Program-made: the position numbers and the translations under genes
Source of the DNA: Pratylenchus scribneri
Lineage: Eukaryota; Nematoda; Chromadorea; Rhabditida; Pratylenchidae
Direction of reading: 5' to 3'
Assembly: GCA_030063045.1 (NCBI GenBank)
Contig: JAQSEB010000078.1
Span: 874,001-938,000 of the forward strand
DNA: 64,000 bases
The notes under the pieces: model-generated
The model's input: the letters and a program-made list of their open reading frames with translations, nothing else
Told to the model about the DNA's origin: nothing
Databases searched by the model: none
Part shown: positions 35,845-47,700 of the stretch, one piece after another
Layout: every line of letters begins with the position of its first letter
Position numbering within the stretch: position 1 is the stretch's first letter

Positions 35845-36160
35845 TGGCTCATATCTCAATGAGGCAATGGCCAATTTTGGAAGGCTTTATATCATTTGAA
35901 AGCCTAAAGTTTCCTCTAAAAAGTTCCTTTTTAAATTTTATAAAATTCCCCCGTAAAAAAGTTACATGTCTTTGATTGTAAATGTGAGTACAATAAACCA
36001 GAATTTGTTGATGAAAAAGCCGCTTATCTTACAAATTACTTTAATAATCATAAAATTAGAAAAGCCACTTTTTAGAGGACATTTAGGGTTTTCCAATGGC
36101 ATATCGCCTTCCTGGATTTAGTTGCTTCCTTGTTGAACTAATGGCCAGAAGAATGGCCCC
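35845..36160. repeat. fold-back element family A copy (well preserved)
   Basis: The left arm TTTGAAAGCCTAAAGTTTCC faces a right arm AAGCCACTTTTTAGAGGACA with GCATATCGCCTTCCTGGA. The interior has the family's GAAAAAGCCGCTTATCTTAC. Confidence 0.75.
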
Positions 36161-36699
36161 AGATTTTTAATCGTTTTGATTCAGGAATGTTGGGCTAATT
36201 TATTAGTCCATTTTATTGGGTGAATGTCCACCTAGAAAATGCGCAAAGGAAAGAGGCGAACGGATTACTCAAATGATTGGAATGGGAGGATGTCCCCAAT
36301 TTTGTTTGTCGGTCATTTTGTTGTTTATTGAACACATTTTCAACATTTTGTCGGAAAGGCCGGATTATTTTTGGGCAGGGATGAAGATGGGTCTGAATGG
36401 CGGAAAGTGGGCAGCAATGGACCGCAAAATTGGCGATCGCCCTCTGATGAGCCGAGTCCATTTTCACAAATGTTCGGCGGCGGGGGATTACCCTCAATTT
36501 TAATTGGCGTGTTCCAACAAAATTTGCGCGCAACAGAGCAATTTGGAATGGGAATTAGGAATATGACCTCACTATGCTATATGCTTCAAATTTGGGAAGG
36601 AATAATAAATAATATGTTTAAATAAATTATAAAAAAATTGGAAGGAATTCAAGGAATCCAATTTTTGGACCGATAAACCATTGAAATGACTGCATAAAT

Positions 36700-37015
36700 A
36701 TTTGGTCCATATCCCAACAAAGCTATTTATAGTTTTGGAAGACGAAAATAACATTTTAAAAGGCTTTGCTTCCTTTATAAAATAGCCAAAATAAATGTTT
36801 CGAATTTTGGAATTTTTTAGGAAAAGAAAAGATGGCCTTATCCAGGAACACTTTGAGTTTCTACCATTCCCATAAGATTTCTAATTTTTTAAATATTCAT
36901 ATTAGACAAATCTGTAATTTAAAGAAGCCAATTTTTAGAGGAAAGTTTAGGCTTTTAAATGGTGTTTTAATTTCCGAAATTTGGCTTAAGCCTCATTGAA
37001 TCATGGGCAAAAACC
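36700..37015. repeat. fold-back element family A copy (diverged)
   Basis: The left arm ATATCCCAACAAAGCTATTT faces a right arm with AAGCCAATTTTTAGAGGAAA and AAGCCTCATTGAATCATGGG. Confidence 0.5.
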
Positions 37016-38739
37016 AATGCAGGTATTCCAATCGTGTTTCCACCCGAATATAGGGGAAAAAATATCGGCTAGGGCAGAATTTTGGCTTATCCAACAAATA
37101 ACAATAAATGATTGATAAATGATGAGGTAATTTATGAATTGTTTTTGATTGTTTGCCATTCGCAATTGAGTGTGCCAAGAGTAAATTTGCCGGACACATT
37201 CATTCATTGCATTGTTTGCCTCATTGCCATCATTCATTCATTCATTCGGATGGGTTCCCACTCAATTTTGGTTCATCAACCCACAGATTTTTGGGTGGAA
37301 GGAAATGAGTGGGCCCAAATTGTAAAAAGAGGTCGAGAATGGTCACCAAAAAAGGGGGAGAGATGCCAATTTAGCGGAAATGCGCGCGGCCCAATGCCAA
37401 TGAGCAATGACCCTTTTGATCTTTCCTTCGGCTTCACATTGGGCTGTGAGGAAGGAGACCAAGGAAATGAGAAAATGATTTTGAGGAGAATGCCTAATGA
37501 GGAACGGATGAAGGTCGGCTTCTTAATTATTGTTCCTCAAGAAGAGAGAATTTTGGTTTATCCGTACTAGTTGCCTTAAGGCAGTTGTCAAATTTCATAT
37601 GAATGAGTATGACTCAAAAAAAACTAGATAAAATAAGTTATTTTTTAACAATAAAACTTTATTCAAAATGGCCTAAAATTAGAGTCTCAAATGCCAGATC
37701 TATTAATAGATATAAAATAAAATTCTGATGAGAGGCTTAAGGTAAATGTGCTTTCAATAAATATAAAATTGGAAGACTGAAACGGCACTTTGACAATGAA
37801 GTAACAAACTATTGATAAATAGGGCTTCATTTGGGGAATAAATCTCGTGAGAATAATGCGTTAATGATAGGATTTTCGCATTTAATTTTGGCTTAAATCA
37901 GCTTTATTCACTTTTTACGGCAAAATGCCTCTTCAGGCTGGAACACAATAAAAACTAGGATGGCCACTCATCATCAAATTGATGAGAAGCACATGCCTTC
38001 TGGCCTTTTTTATAAGGTCAAAAGGAAGTAAGTCATTTCTTTATATTAGTGGACAAAAAATTTGCATTTTGGCGCAATTCATTGGGCTAAAATGGGCACT
38101 TTCCAAAGAGAATAGTTGGTTTTTCTTTGTGAAAACGATGAAAAAAGGAAGAATGGATGGATGGGAGGGGAAAGCAATTGTCCGAGAAAATGGTCCCATC
38201 CAAATTCTCGACCATCCCATCAAATTCAATTCAATTCAATTGGATTGGATTATTGCCGGCGGCCACTTGAGAGGGTGGACATTGGGCCGGCTGCTGCTGA
38301 CTGAATGTGCCCTGTGTGCCTTCTCAAGTGGATATTATGAAGGAAATTGAATGATTTTTGGCTGGGAGGGAGGAGGAAAGTGGCATGAAGAATTGAGGAT
38401 GGGAAAAATGGGGGAGGAAATTAATTGGTGGGTGGGTCCAGGGAATAAAGGATGGGTGGCATTGTGGTGGGGGAGTCAATCCATTTTCATTTATTAGATG
38501 AATTTTGTGTGGATGGGAACAAAAGAATTTTATGGAGGGAAATTGGCCAAATAAAAAATGGAATTTTAGAAGAGAATGAATGGCATAGACAGGGGAATTA
38601 AATTTTGATTATGGAAATTTGGCTGGAAAATACAAAGAGTTGTTATAGAGCAAATTGAAAATTCAATCTCATTTGTCAATTTAAAAAAGTTTTCAAAAAA
38701 AAGCACGTTAGGACAATCGAGTCAATATACCAGTCTATT

Positions 38740-39035
38740 AGTCCTAATCTAGGGCTAAAATATTTGGGGCGAGAGTTGGGCCTAGATACTCGCCCCGTGC
38801 CTTCGCCGTAGACGAAATCCCCCCCCCCCCCTAGACCCAATGATAGGGATAAGGGGAAATTTTAAATTCTTTATTAATTGTACGGAAAATATGATAAAAA
38901 TGTGAAGGGGAAAAGAACATATGAGAGGAAAGAAGCGGGTTTAAAAATGGTAGATTAGGGCAATATTTGATTGATAGGGCAATTAGGCAAAAAGTGCGGG
39001 TACAGTAGGACAAATAGGAAGGCCCTTAGGCATTA
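38740..39035 (-). repeat. dispersed element family D, inverse copy with C13 tract
   Basis: It carries GCGAGAGTTGGGCCTAGA, GGGCAATATTTGATTGAT and the end CCCTTAGGCATTATTATTAT, all inverse to the copies at 13.2 and 16.4 kb. A C13 run lies at 38819-38831. Confidence 0.7.
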
Positions 39036-39501
39036 TTATTATTGGGATTTACATGTTGAAAAGCAGCCCATTTTTGAAGGCCTTATTTTACACATTGTTT
39101 TAACTTTTCAAAAAAAAATAGAAAAGCTAATTTTGAGGTGGCATATTGCCTTCTAGCAGAATCTTATTCCTTCCTTATTTGGATATGGCCAAAAGAATTG
39201 CCCAGATACTTAATTTCTCATCTCTGGGACGTAAATTGTGTTCAATGCAATGGATGCTGGGGGAGGGCATTTGCCATTTGTCCTTCAGCTTTGGCCTATT
39301 CCATCTCTTCTCGTGGATTTGATCAATTTGACAGCTGCTTCTTCTTTTCCTCCTTCCAGCCAGCCTGCCGCCTTCTTCCCTCCCATTCCTCCAACTTTAT
39401 ACATCAAAATACCCCAAAATCTACGTTCCCATATTTCCTTTTTCAATTTCCACTAAATTCACTTCATAAAACCCAAAATAAAACCCCAAAATTCTCCAAA
39501 T

Positions 39502-42500
39502 ATGTACATTTTCCATGGCCATTTAATCATTCGAATCATTGCCCTATTTGCACTAATATTTGGCACAAACAACGGCATTGGCATTGGTCGTAAAGGGCCT
39601 CCAACCCAAAAACGTCGAAATGAGGATTTGGAGGCGGACAGGGCCATGAACAGGTTAGCCAATTGAATAAAATGGCAATTTTATTTTGTTTAATTGAAAA
39701 AGGATGGAATAATTCAGTCTAATCTTCAGTATAGTCTAATAAAGAGTTGAAGCTAATTCACATTCCTATTTCCTCACTTATCATTTTAAATTAGTAGTTA
39801 GATATTATATTGTAAATTAAGACCTAAATTTCGAATCAGTTAATTTGGCTTTTAGGAAATTTAAAGCATTAAAATGATTGTACCCTTTTTCGAGCTATTT
39901 ATTGCCATTTAAACGAACCAAGTTTTGACCGTTAAATGCCAATTAATTTCATAAATAAATTTGGATTCAGCCTTTTCGCAAAAATGATTTTTAGAATAAT
40001 GTTGAAAGAAACCCATTTTTGTATCACTCTTTCGCCTTTTCTTGGCCCTAATTCCTTGAATTTTAAACTATTTTTTGATCATTTCTTAATCCAATCCAGC
40101 CTCTTCAAATTCAATTAAAACTTTTAGTGTTTGTCAATGCCACTAATACCTACTAATAATAATAAGGGTCTTTCCTATTTGTCTTACTGTACTCTGTACT
40201 GTAGCCCACATTTTGTCTAAGCGCCCCGCCACTCTATCAATCAAATATTGCCTCAAGCCATTTTCCTCTCCTACCGTCTTTTTTGCCCTTCACATTTATT
40301 TATCACATTTTTCGGCACATTTATTAAAGAATAATTTAAATTCGAATCCCCTTATCCCCCTATCCCATTTTTGGGCCATTGGGGGTTTAGGCCTCCTACG
40401 AAGGCCTGAGGCGAGAGTCCAAGCCCCAACTCTCGCTCCAAACAACTTGGCCCTAGATTAGGACTAATAATGCGTTAATAAGCTTGACACCTAAATCCAA
40501 AGATTACCTTTTTAAATGAATGGAATTATATTTTGAGCCTTTTTGCTTAAAAATCTTCCCTTTATCAAAATAAATTATCCTCATTCACAGAACATTGGCC
40601 AAATTGTCCACCGATGGAGAAAATGGCCGATTTGTGCTGTTGGTTTGCAAGGGAAAATGTTTGCGGGAAAGGGCAGATGTAATTAAGGGAATAAATTAAA
40701 ATATTGGAAGATGTTCTTTCCTTCCCAAGATTCCCATCTGGATTCGAGAATTCAACGAAATTCATCGTCAAAATCGGACATCAAAAATTGGCCAAGAACA
40801 AATGGTCATTCGAACGAATGGAACAGAAAAGCCCAAAAACAATCAAAATGGAACAATTGGTAAAATTAGTACACAAAATAGACCCGAAAATAAGAATATT
40901 TCCCACCAAAAATTCAAAACAGTAAATGCCGAATTGGCTGAAGCGGACCCGGCATTGGGCTTCCATTTCCATTTCTACAAGAAGCAATTTCCACGGGTAG
41001 ACATTGAAAAGGCTTTGTCCAAAATTGGAGGCAGTAAACGGCAACAATCCCAATCGGTGGTGGCATTCTACGTGGTTGGGGGACGATTATTCCCAATGAG
41101 CGAACGGGTTGGCAGAAAGGTGAAAAGCTTATTAATGGTATTTGGAGGGCAATTATTAGAGTCAAAAAAAGCTGAAACTATATTAATGGAAGTCTTAAGA
41201 CAACGAAGATTGAGAATAATCATAACTTGTGAATTTTAAACAAATTTATTCCACTATACCTATGTCTCTATTAATCTTAGTCTACTAAAATTGTTTGGGA
41301 GCGAGATCTGGGTATAGACTTTAGTCCCTGCTGGCCTTCTCCGGAGACCTAAAAGCCCCCAGTGGCTCGATAAATGGTATAAAAAAACTCGACTTAAAAT
41401 TATTCCTTATTAAATATGCCGAAAATTGTGATAAATTAAATGTGAAGGTAAAAGGGTGCTCCGACTTTTCCGGCCCAGACTTTTCCGCCCCGGACTTTTC
41501 CGGCCCAAAATCGGACTTTTCCGGCCACAATTCGGACATTTCCGGCCTCAATGCGGACTTTTCCGGCCCATTTTTTTAAAATGAAATTTTTTCGCCCCGG
41601 ACTTTTCCGGCCCAAAATCTGACTTTTCCGGCCACAATTCGGACTTTTCCGGCCACATTTCGGACTTTTAGGGCCCTTTTTTCAAAATTCTTCTTTTTTT
41701 TCATTTTTTTGGAAAATAATTAAAAATGGAGTTTGGATACATCATTTCACTGCATTACAATTTAGATAAGGGGATTGAAAACTGGAACTACAAATTTTTT
41801 TCTGACACCACAAAAGGCCCTTTTTAGGGACCACAAATTAATGAATAAAGTGATTGATTTGGACATTTTTACTCTTATTTGCCTTTTAGGTATTTGATAA
41901 AATTGAATTCATGCATTTTTTTATTATTATGTTTTGTTTAATTATTTTCCAAAAAAAAAGAAATAAAAAAGTTAAGAATTTTGAAAAAAATGGGCCGGAA
42001 AAGTCCGAATTGTGGCCGGAAAAGTCCGATTTTGGGCCGGAAAAGTCCGAGCCGGAAAAATTTCATTTTAAAAAAATGGGCCGGATAAGTCCGAATTGTG
42101 GCCGGAAAAGTCCGATTTTGAGCCGGAAAAGTCAGATTTTAAGCCGGTAAAGTCCGGGGCGGAAAAGTCTGAGTGAGCCGGAAAAGTCATATAACCGGTA
42201 AAAGACATGGAGAGGAAAAAGGCTTGGTTTAAAAAGGCCGATTGGGGCAATATTTGATTGATGCAGTTTGCAGTGACATGGCGATTAGGACAAATTATGG
42301 GATACAGTAAGAAAATAGGAAAGGCCCTAAACATTATTTGCATTGACAGTTTTTAATTCATTTCTTTCATTCCCTAAAAAAGGACAAATTCATGAAATGG
42401 CTTGCCTCATTTGAACAACGAAAAATTGTGTTGCTTGAAGATGCCGAAATTGATGATTGGCTAAATAGCGAGAAATGCCATCCGGATGGGGAAAATGGCA

Positions 42501-44284
42501 GTGTGAAAAAGCGACGTGATGATCAAACCGTGCTCCTGGTTGTCCATGATCCGGTCAGAAAATTGGGATAAGGAATTTTTGAAAATCAGAATTCCTTACG
42601 GAATGAAAATCAGAACAATTCTTTCCGGAATGAAAATCAGAATTCTTTCCGGAATGAAAATCAGAATTGTTTCCGGAATGAAAATCAGAACAATTCTTTC
42701 CGGAATGAAAATCAGAACAATTCTTTCCGGAATGAAAATCAGAACAATTCTTTCCGGAATGAAAATCAGAATTCTTTCCGGAATAAAAATCAGAACAATT
42801 CTTTCCGGAATGAAAATCAGAATTCTTTCCGGAATAAAAATCAGAACAATTCTTTCCGGAATGAAAATCAGAATTCTTTCCGGAATAAAAATCAGAACAA
42901 TTCTTTCCGGAATGAAAATCAGAATTCTTTCCGGAATGAAAATCAGAATTGTTTCCGGAATGAAAATCAGAACAATTCTTTCCGGAATGAAAATCAGAAT
43001 TCTTTCCGGAATGAAAATCAGAATTGTTTCCGGAATGAAAATCAGAACAATTCTTTCCGGAATGAAAATCAGAACAATTCTTTCCGGAATGAAAATCAGA
43101 ACAATTCTTTCCGGAATGAAAATCAGAATTCTTTCCGGAATAAAAATCAGAACAATTCTTTCCGGAATGAAAATCAGAATTCTTTCCGGAATAAAAATCA
43201 GAACAATTCTTTCCGGAATGAAAATCAGAACAATTCTTTCCGGAATGAAAATCAGAACAATTCTTTCCGGAATGAAAATCAGAATTGTTTCCGGAATGAA
43301 AGTCAGAACAATTCTTTCCGGAATGAAAATCAGAATTCTTTCCGGAATGAAAATCAGAATTCTTTCCGGAATAAAAATCAGAACAATTCTTTCCGGAATG
43401 AAAATCAGAATTGTTTCCGGAATGAAAGTCAGAACAATTCTTTCGGGAATGAAAATCAGAACAATTCTTTCCGGAATGAAAATCAGAACAATTCTTTCCG
43501 GAATGAAAATCAGAACAATTCTTTCCGGAATGAAAATCAGAATTCTTTCCGGAATGAAAGTCAGAATTCTTTCCGGAATGAAAATCAGAATTATTTTCGG
43601 AATTAATATGGACATGGATTTTTCCATAACAGCAATTAAATTCTGTAAAAAATATTTACAATTCCTCCATATTTATAGGAACTCTGCCCGGAAACATTGC
43701 TCCCAAATTTGGCCCGTTCCTTTGTGAATAATGCCGAATTTATTGTGTTGGAATTGAGAAGGCCAATGACAGAAAACGATGATTTCCTACTCAATTGGAG
43801 GCTACAAAATTCTCTTAGCGATAATTGCCGAATGGACATTTTGTTGCGCGGTCAATTTTTTGTGGAATTACCTGAGGGCATTTTTGGCACTGAGGTCCGA
43901 ATTTATTTTAAAGGGAAGACACCGAGAGAATAACTAAATTTATTCGGATCCGTTTCTTTTTGTAAATTTTCAATATCCAACTTAATAATATATTTCACCC
44001 ATTTTCAGCTTCACCAAATTGTGCATAATTTTACGGCATTGATTCCGCCGAATTCGAATTGCACTAATTTGGATGCCGAAGGCACATTTGGACTGGAAAA
44101 GATCCTTGGCCCATTGAATCCAATTGAGATGGAATTTTTACGTGAAGAAAGGCATTTAAAGGCCATTGAACACAATCGACAATATTTGATTGTGGGTGCA
44201 ATTGGAGGGGTTGCCGTGCTGGCAATGGCCATGTCCATTTTTTGGGGCCTAAATGGCAACGATTTTGTGCCAAAACAACAATGA
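39502..44284 (+). CDS. Unrecognised single-pass (type I) membrane protein, 6 exons
   Basis: The exons are 39502-39653, 40591-40678, 40730-41119, 42383-42553, 43679-43894 and 44009-44284. Phases agree throughout and give about 430 residues. The N-terminus is a likely signal peptide (LIIRIIALFALIFG). One hydrophobic segment near the end (YLIVGAIGGVAVLAMAM) is followed by about 15 residues of tail. The extracellular part has NxT/S sites (MNRTLA, HNFTAL), a lysine/asparagine-rich low-complexity part in exon 3, and a repeated strand-like pattern (RFVLLVCKGKC, then KIVLLEDAEIDDW, QTVLLVVHDPE). The 40730 and 42383 acceptors end in AAG, and the 43894 donor (GTCCGA) and 42553 donor (GTCAGA) are weak. 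Intron 3 holds a nested fold-back element and intron 4 holds a 1-kb minisatellite. No family is recognised, so function is unknown beyond likely surface or secretory-pathway location. Confidence 0.7.
40120..40470 (+). repeat. dispersed element family D copy
   Basis: It runs from TTGTCAATGCCACTAATACC through ATCAATCAAATATTGCCTCA to AACTCTCGCTCCAAAC. It lies in intron 1 of the orphan membrane-protein gene. Confidence 0.75.
41265..42365 (-). repeat. family D element split by a 740-bp fold-back insert
   Basis: The inverse family D sequence is present as two parts, 41265-41455 and about 42197-42365 (GGGGCAATATTTGATTGATG, then GGCCCTAAACATTATT). Between them is the fold-back insert described next. 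All of it lies in intron 3 of the orphan membrane-protein gene. Confidence 0.75.
41456..42196. repeat. fold-back element with tandem TTTTCCGGCC arms
   Basis: The left arm (about 41456-41725) is a chain of GGACTTTTCCGGCC units, spaced by AAAATC or ACAATTC. The right arm (about 41925-42196) is its inverse (GGCCGGAAAAGTCCGA). The inner arms also pair (TTCAAAATTCTTCTTTTTTT against AAGAATTTTGAAAAAA). The loop is about 200 nt of AT-rich sequence without an open frame. Arms made of tandem short units recall FB-type fold-back transposons. Confidence 0.85.
42589..43606 (+). repeat. 24/27-bp minisatellite, array 4 (about 40 units)
   Basis: These are the same units as in array 1, with a higher share of the 27-bp form (CAGAACAATTCTTTCCGG). 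A block of unit variants at about 42645-42900 is repeated about 355 bp later, so a higher-order duplication is visible. The array lies in intron 4 of the orphan membrane-protein gene and keeps long frames open on both strands, which are not genes. Confidence 0.95.
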
Positions 44285-44316
44285 AAAACAATTGGATTTA
44301 TTTTGAGATTTAAAGG

Positions 44317-44322
44317 AATAAA
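44317..44322 (+). terminator. poly(A) signal of the orphan membrane-protein gene
   Basis: AATAAA lies 33 nt after the TGA stop at 44282-44284. Confidence 0.6.
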
Positions 44323-44741
44323 TTATTTTATTTTTATCTGTGCATTGAAATTTGAAATGTTAATGTTAAAGGCATTAATGACTGCTGATACCGTATTTCT
44401 CTGTTCTCCTTTCCTTCTAATCAACGGGAGACAAGGTGTGATGTGCCCTAAAGGCATTGTTCTCTTCCATTGATTCTTTCTTGGATAAATTAATGTTACT
44501 GTGATCTTTTTTTCAATTTTTAACTTATTTTCTTCTTTTATCTGATTAATATTAATATCCCAGACAGAATAATACATTTTTTCAAATAGTTTTTCCAATA
44601 AATAAAAAAATTAATATTGAAATCCAATCACATAAATTTATAATAAAATTAAAAGAATAAATTATCCCATCAAAAATGAATATCACAAATTAATAATAAA
44701 TTATGCGTCAAATTGGTAGGAAATTCTCAAAAATTCATCCT

Positions 44742-47700
44742 TCAGGCATTTTCTTTTAATTTGTTGGCCAATTTTGTGAGTTGCTGGGTCGGTTGAAGTC
44801 GAAGGTCGGCCAATGCATCCATCAAGAATACTAAAAAGAGGAATATTTTTATTTTAAAATGATGGAATTTATGGAATTTTGGTAGTTAATTGGAAATAAA
44901 ATTAAATCAGAATTGAGCATTTTTTCCTCACCAATGTCCGCGTTGAATTGTCGCCTCAACATTTGTGGTAATTGCGAAACTCGGCCAACTTTTGAACAAA
45001 ATGCATTTTGCACTAATTTTGCCACCTTTAAAAATTAATTTAATTTTTTTGAAGGAATATTGACAATTAAATATTTATAATTTTTAAATTTATAATACAA
45101 TTTAATTGATTTGATTAATAAAAAAAACTATTAATTTTTTATTGAAATATTTTTTATTTAAAAATAAATATTTTAATAATATAATAAAGCAAAAATAGTT
45201 AATTTTGATTCATTCCTATTTATTTTTATTAAAATTCACCTCAGTGAGCAGCCAAAGATCGGCTTCATCCTCTAAAATTATCGGAAAAAATTAAAATAAC
45301 CATGCCAAAATTACCATTAAAAGGTGATTTAATATCCTCTGCGGCACCTCGAATTGCCCGAATGAAATTTCGGTCGGCCCCATATCCGCTAATTGTGTTC
45401 ATTTGGGAGAGGAGGCCATGCCCAACACTGGTCACATAATTATGTGGACTGATGCTGAATTGGGGCAACGAAAGGCTCAGCTCATCTTTGGCACCACCGG
45501 ATGGGTCCGTGCCCAATTCCTCCAAATGTTTGTCCATCTATAAATTTTTGGGAATTATTTAATTTATTTTTTACGATTATTTATTAATTTAATTATTTAT
45601 AATTAGGGAGAAAATTTTTAGGCCGAAAAAATCGTATAATAGGTGTCTATTTAGGTATTTTTTGCGAAAATTGTCAAAATATATTTTGTTTTTTTTTGAA
45701 TTTTTCTAATAAAAATTTCTTTGAAAAAAAAATCAAAATAGTAAAATAGTCCGTTTTTAGATTGGTTTTACAAATCAAAAAGGTGTCGGTTTCAAACCGA
45801 ATACCGAACCTACTTTGAATAACCGAAACCCAATAAAATAGGTCAAAAATGAAAAAAAGTTTAAAACATTATTTTCCCATCAAATCTGATAATATATTCG
45901 TATTTATTTTAAAATATTGCCCTAAATTTTAATAGTGAAAAAAAGAATTAAAAATTATTTTTATTATTAATAAAAAAAATAATTTATAAATATCGCCCAC
46001 CAATTTTTTCATTTCCTCTTCCATTGGATAAATGATTGTGTTGGCAATGGATTCAATTTTTCGGCCGACGGTTCGCAAATTCAGCGTCTCCAACAGGGAA
46101 CAATTTGAAATTTGCGGAGGTGCCTCTGTTAATTATTTTTAAATTTCCAATAATTTTTTCTCCTAAAATTTACCTGTCAAATTTGAAAATTCGGCTGCCA
46201 TTTCCCAAATATATTCATTCATGTCCTCAATCATATTGATCAAAAAACCTGGAAAAATGGTGTGGAATTGTTTTTTAGGAAATTATGGTAAAATTAATAT
46301 TTCAAGAATTTTTCAAAATATTTTTTATTAACAAAATTTCAATTTAATTTAAATTTTTCTGCTGCTAACCTGTAACGGAGATGGCCGAAATTTTGTCCTC
46401 CGTATTTTCTTGAACACTTTTCCTCATTCGAATGTCCATTCCGCCGTCCGCTTTTATGTTCAAAATGTCCTGATTTTGGAGCAGTGAATTCAGTTCGCGA
46501 ACACCGTGCTGCAAAAATATTTTTTATTTCGGGTTTAAAAAATTAGAAAAATTAATTTTTATAAATTATTTAGGGTTTAATAATATAAAATTAATTTTTA
46601 AAATTATTTCGGATTTAAAAAATTCAAAAATAAATTTTTAAAATTATTTTAAAATTTAAAAAATTAGTTAATTATTTTTCAAATTATTTTGGGTTTAGAA
46701 AATTCGAAAATTAAATTTTTAGCACGAAAATGTTTTCTAATTAAATTCCCATAAAAATACTGACCTCAAATGCCGGAACAATTTGTGCGGCAAATCCAGC
46801 GCCAAATGTGTTTTTGGCCTCATTGACCATTTGACGCATGCAGGATTGGATATCCTCCAAATAGGGCATTAGCCAATTATGACGATGGCGTGATGATTTT
46901 TCCGGCTTAAAATTTTTAAAAAATATTATTTAAAATAATTTAAATATTCAAAAAAAATGTTTTGCCGACGGCGGGAATCGAACTTCGACCACTTACGTCC
47001 CTTTTAATCAAGCACTCTACCCACTATTCTACATAAGCCTATATGCTAACAATTAAATATCTGCACTATGCCTTATTAGGAAAAATCAATAAAAAAATTC
47101 TTAATATGTGCAAACTTTTGTTTAAAAAATTATTTCGAAAAATAAAAAATTACAAACCGCAGTAATTTTGTTGATTGTTTGAAGTAGCATTGATTTTGCA
47201 TGTTTTCCATAATCCTCACTCAAAACGGAATAAATTGATTGGCTCAACCGGTTGAATGCTTCCAAAATGTGCTCATCGCCACCCTCCTTTTCCACAATAT
47301 CCACGAAATCGGTCAAAATCTAGTGGAGAATAATGGAATATTAATGGAATTTTTTTTGTTAAATTATTTATTTTATTTTATTTTAAAAGCATTTTTATTC
47401 TATTTGATTTTAAATATTTTACATTAAAAATTGGTCAAAAAATTTACCTTTCCAATGGATTTTGCCCCTTCAAATGGATTTTCCGCTGCCGAAATCGTTT
47501 CATTGACAATGCCCAAAACATTATCCCATTTCGCCGTAATTCCTTCATGCAAATTATTGGCCACCAATTCTGAGGCATTTTCCTCAACAAATAAATCAAC
47601 AATTCTAAATTTTTGGGTTAAATTTAATTTTATTTGGTTCAAACTTGTGGCATCGTTTCCAAATGCCGAAGAATTCCTCCAAAATTGACCAAAGTTTGCA

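Larger units (their letters stand above)
25751..39501. other. 13.7-kb gene-poor region
   Basis: It separates the divergent 5' ends of the 12-cysteine gene and the orphan membrane-protein gene. It alternates AT-rich repeats with islands of moderately GC-rich, purine-biased, non-repetitive DNA (about 26.0-27.5, 28.5-29.1, 30.7-31.25, 31.9-32.45, 33.1-33.8, 36.2-36.55, 37.25-37.55 and 38.0-38.5 kb). Open frames in the islands occur on both strands together and mostly lack domains. Three weak coding candidates (31235, 33516 and 36379) are described separately. Confidence 0.5.

Noticed and set aside
44323..44598. Minus-strand open frame between the orphan membrane-protein gene and COG7
   Set aside because: It lies downstream of the COG7 stop in AT-rich 3' sequence, with a Lys/Ile-rich translation and no domain.
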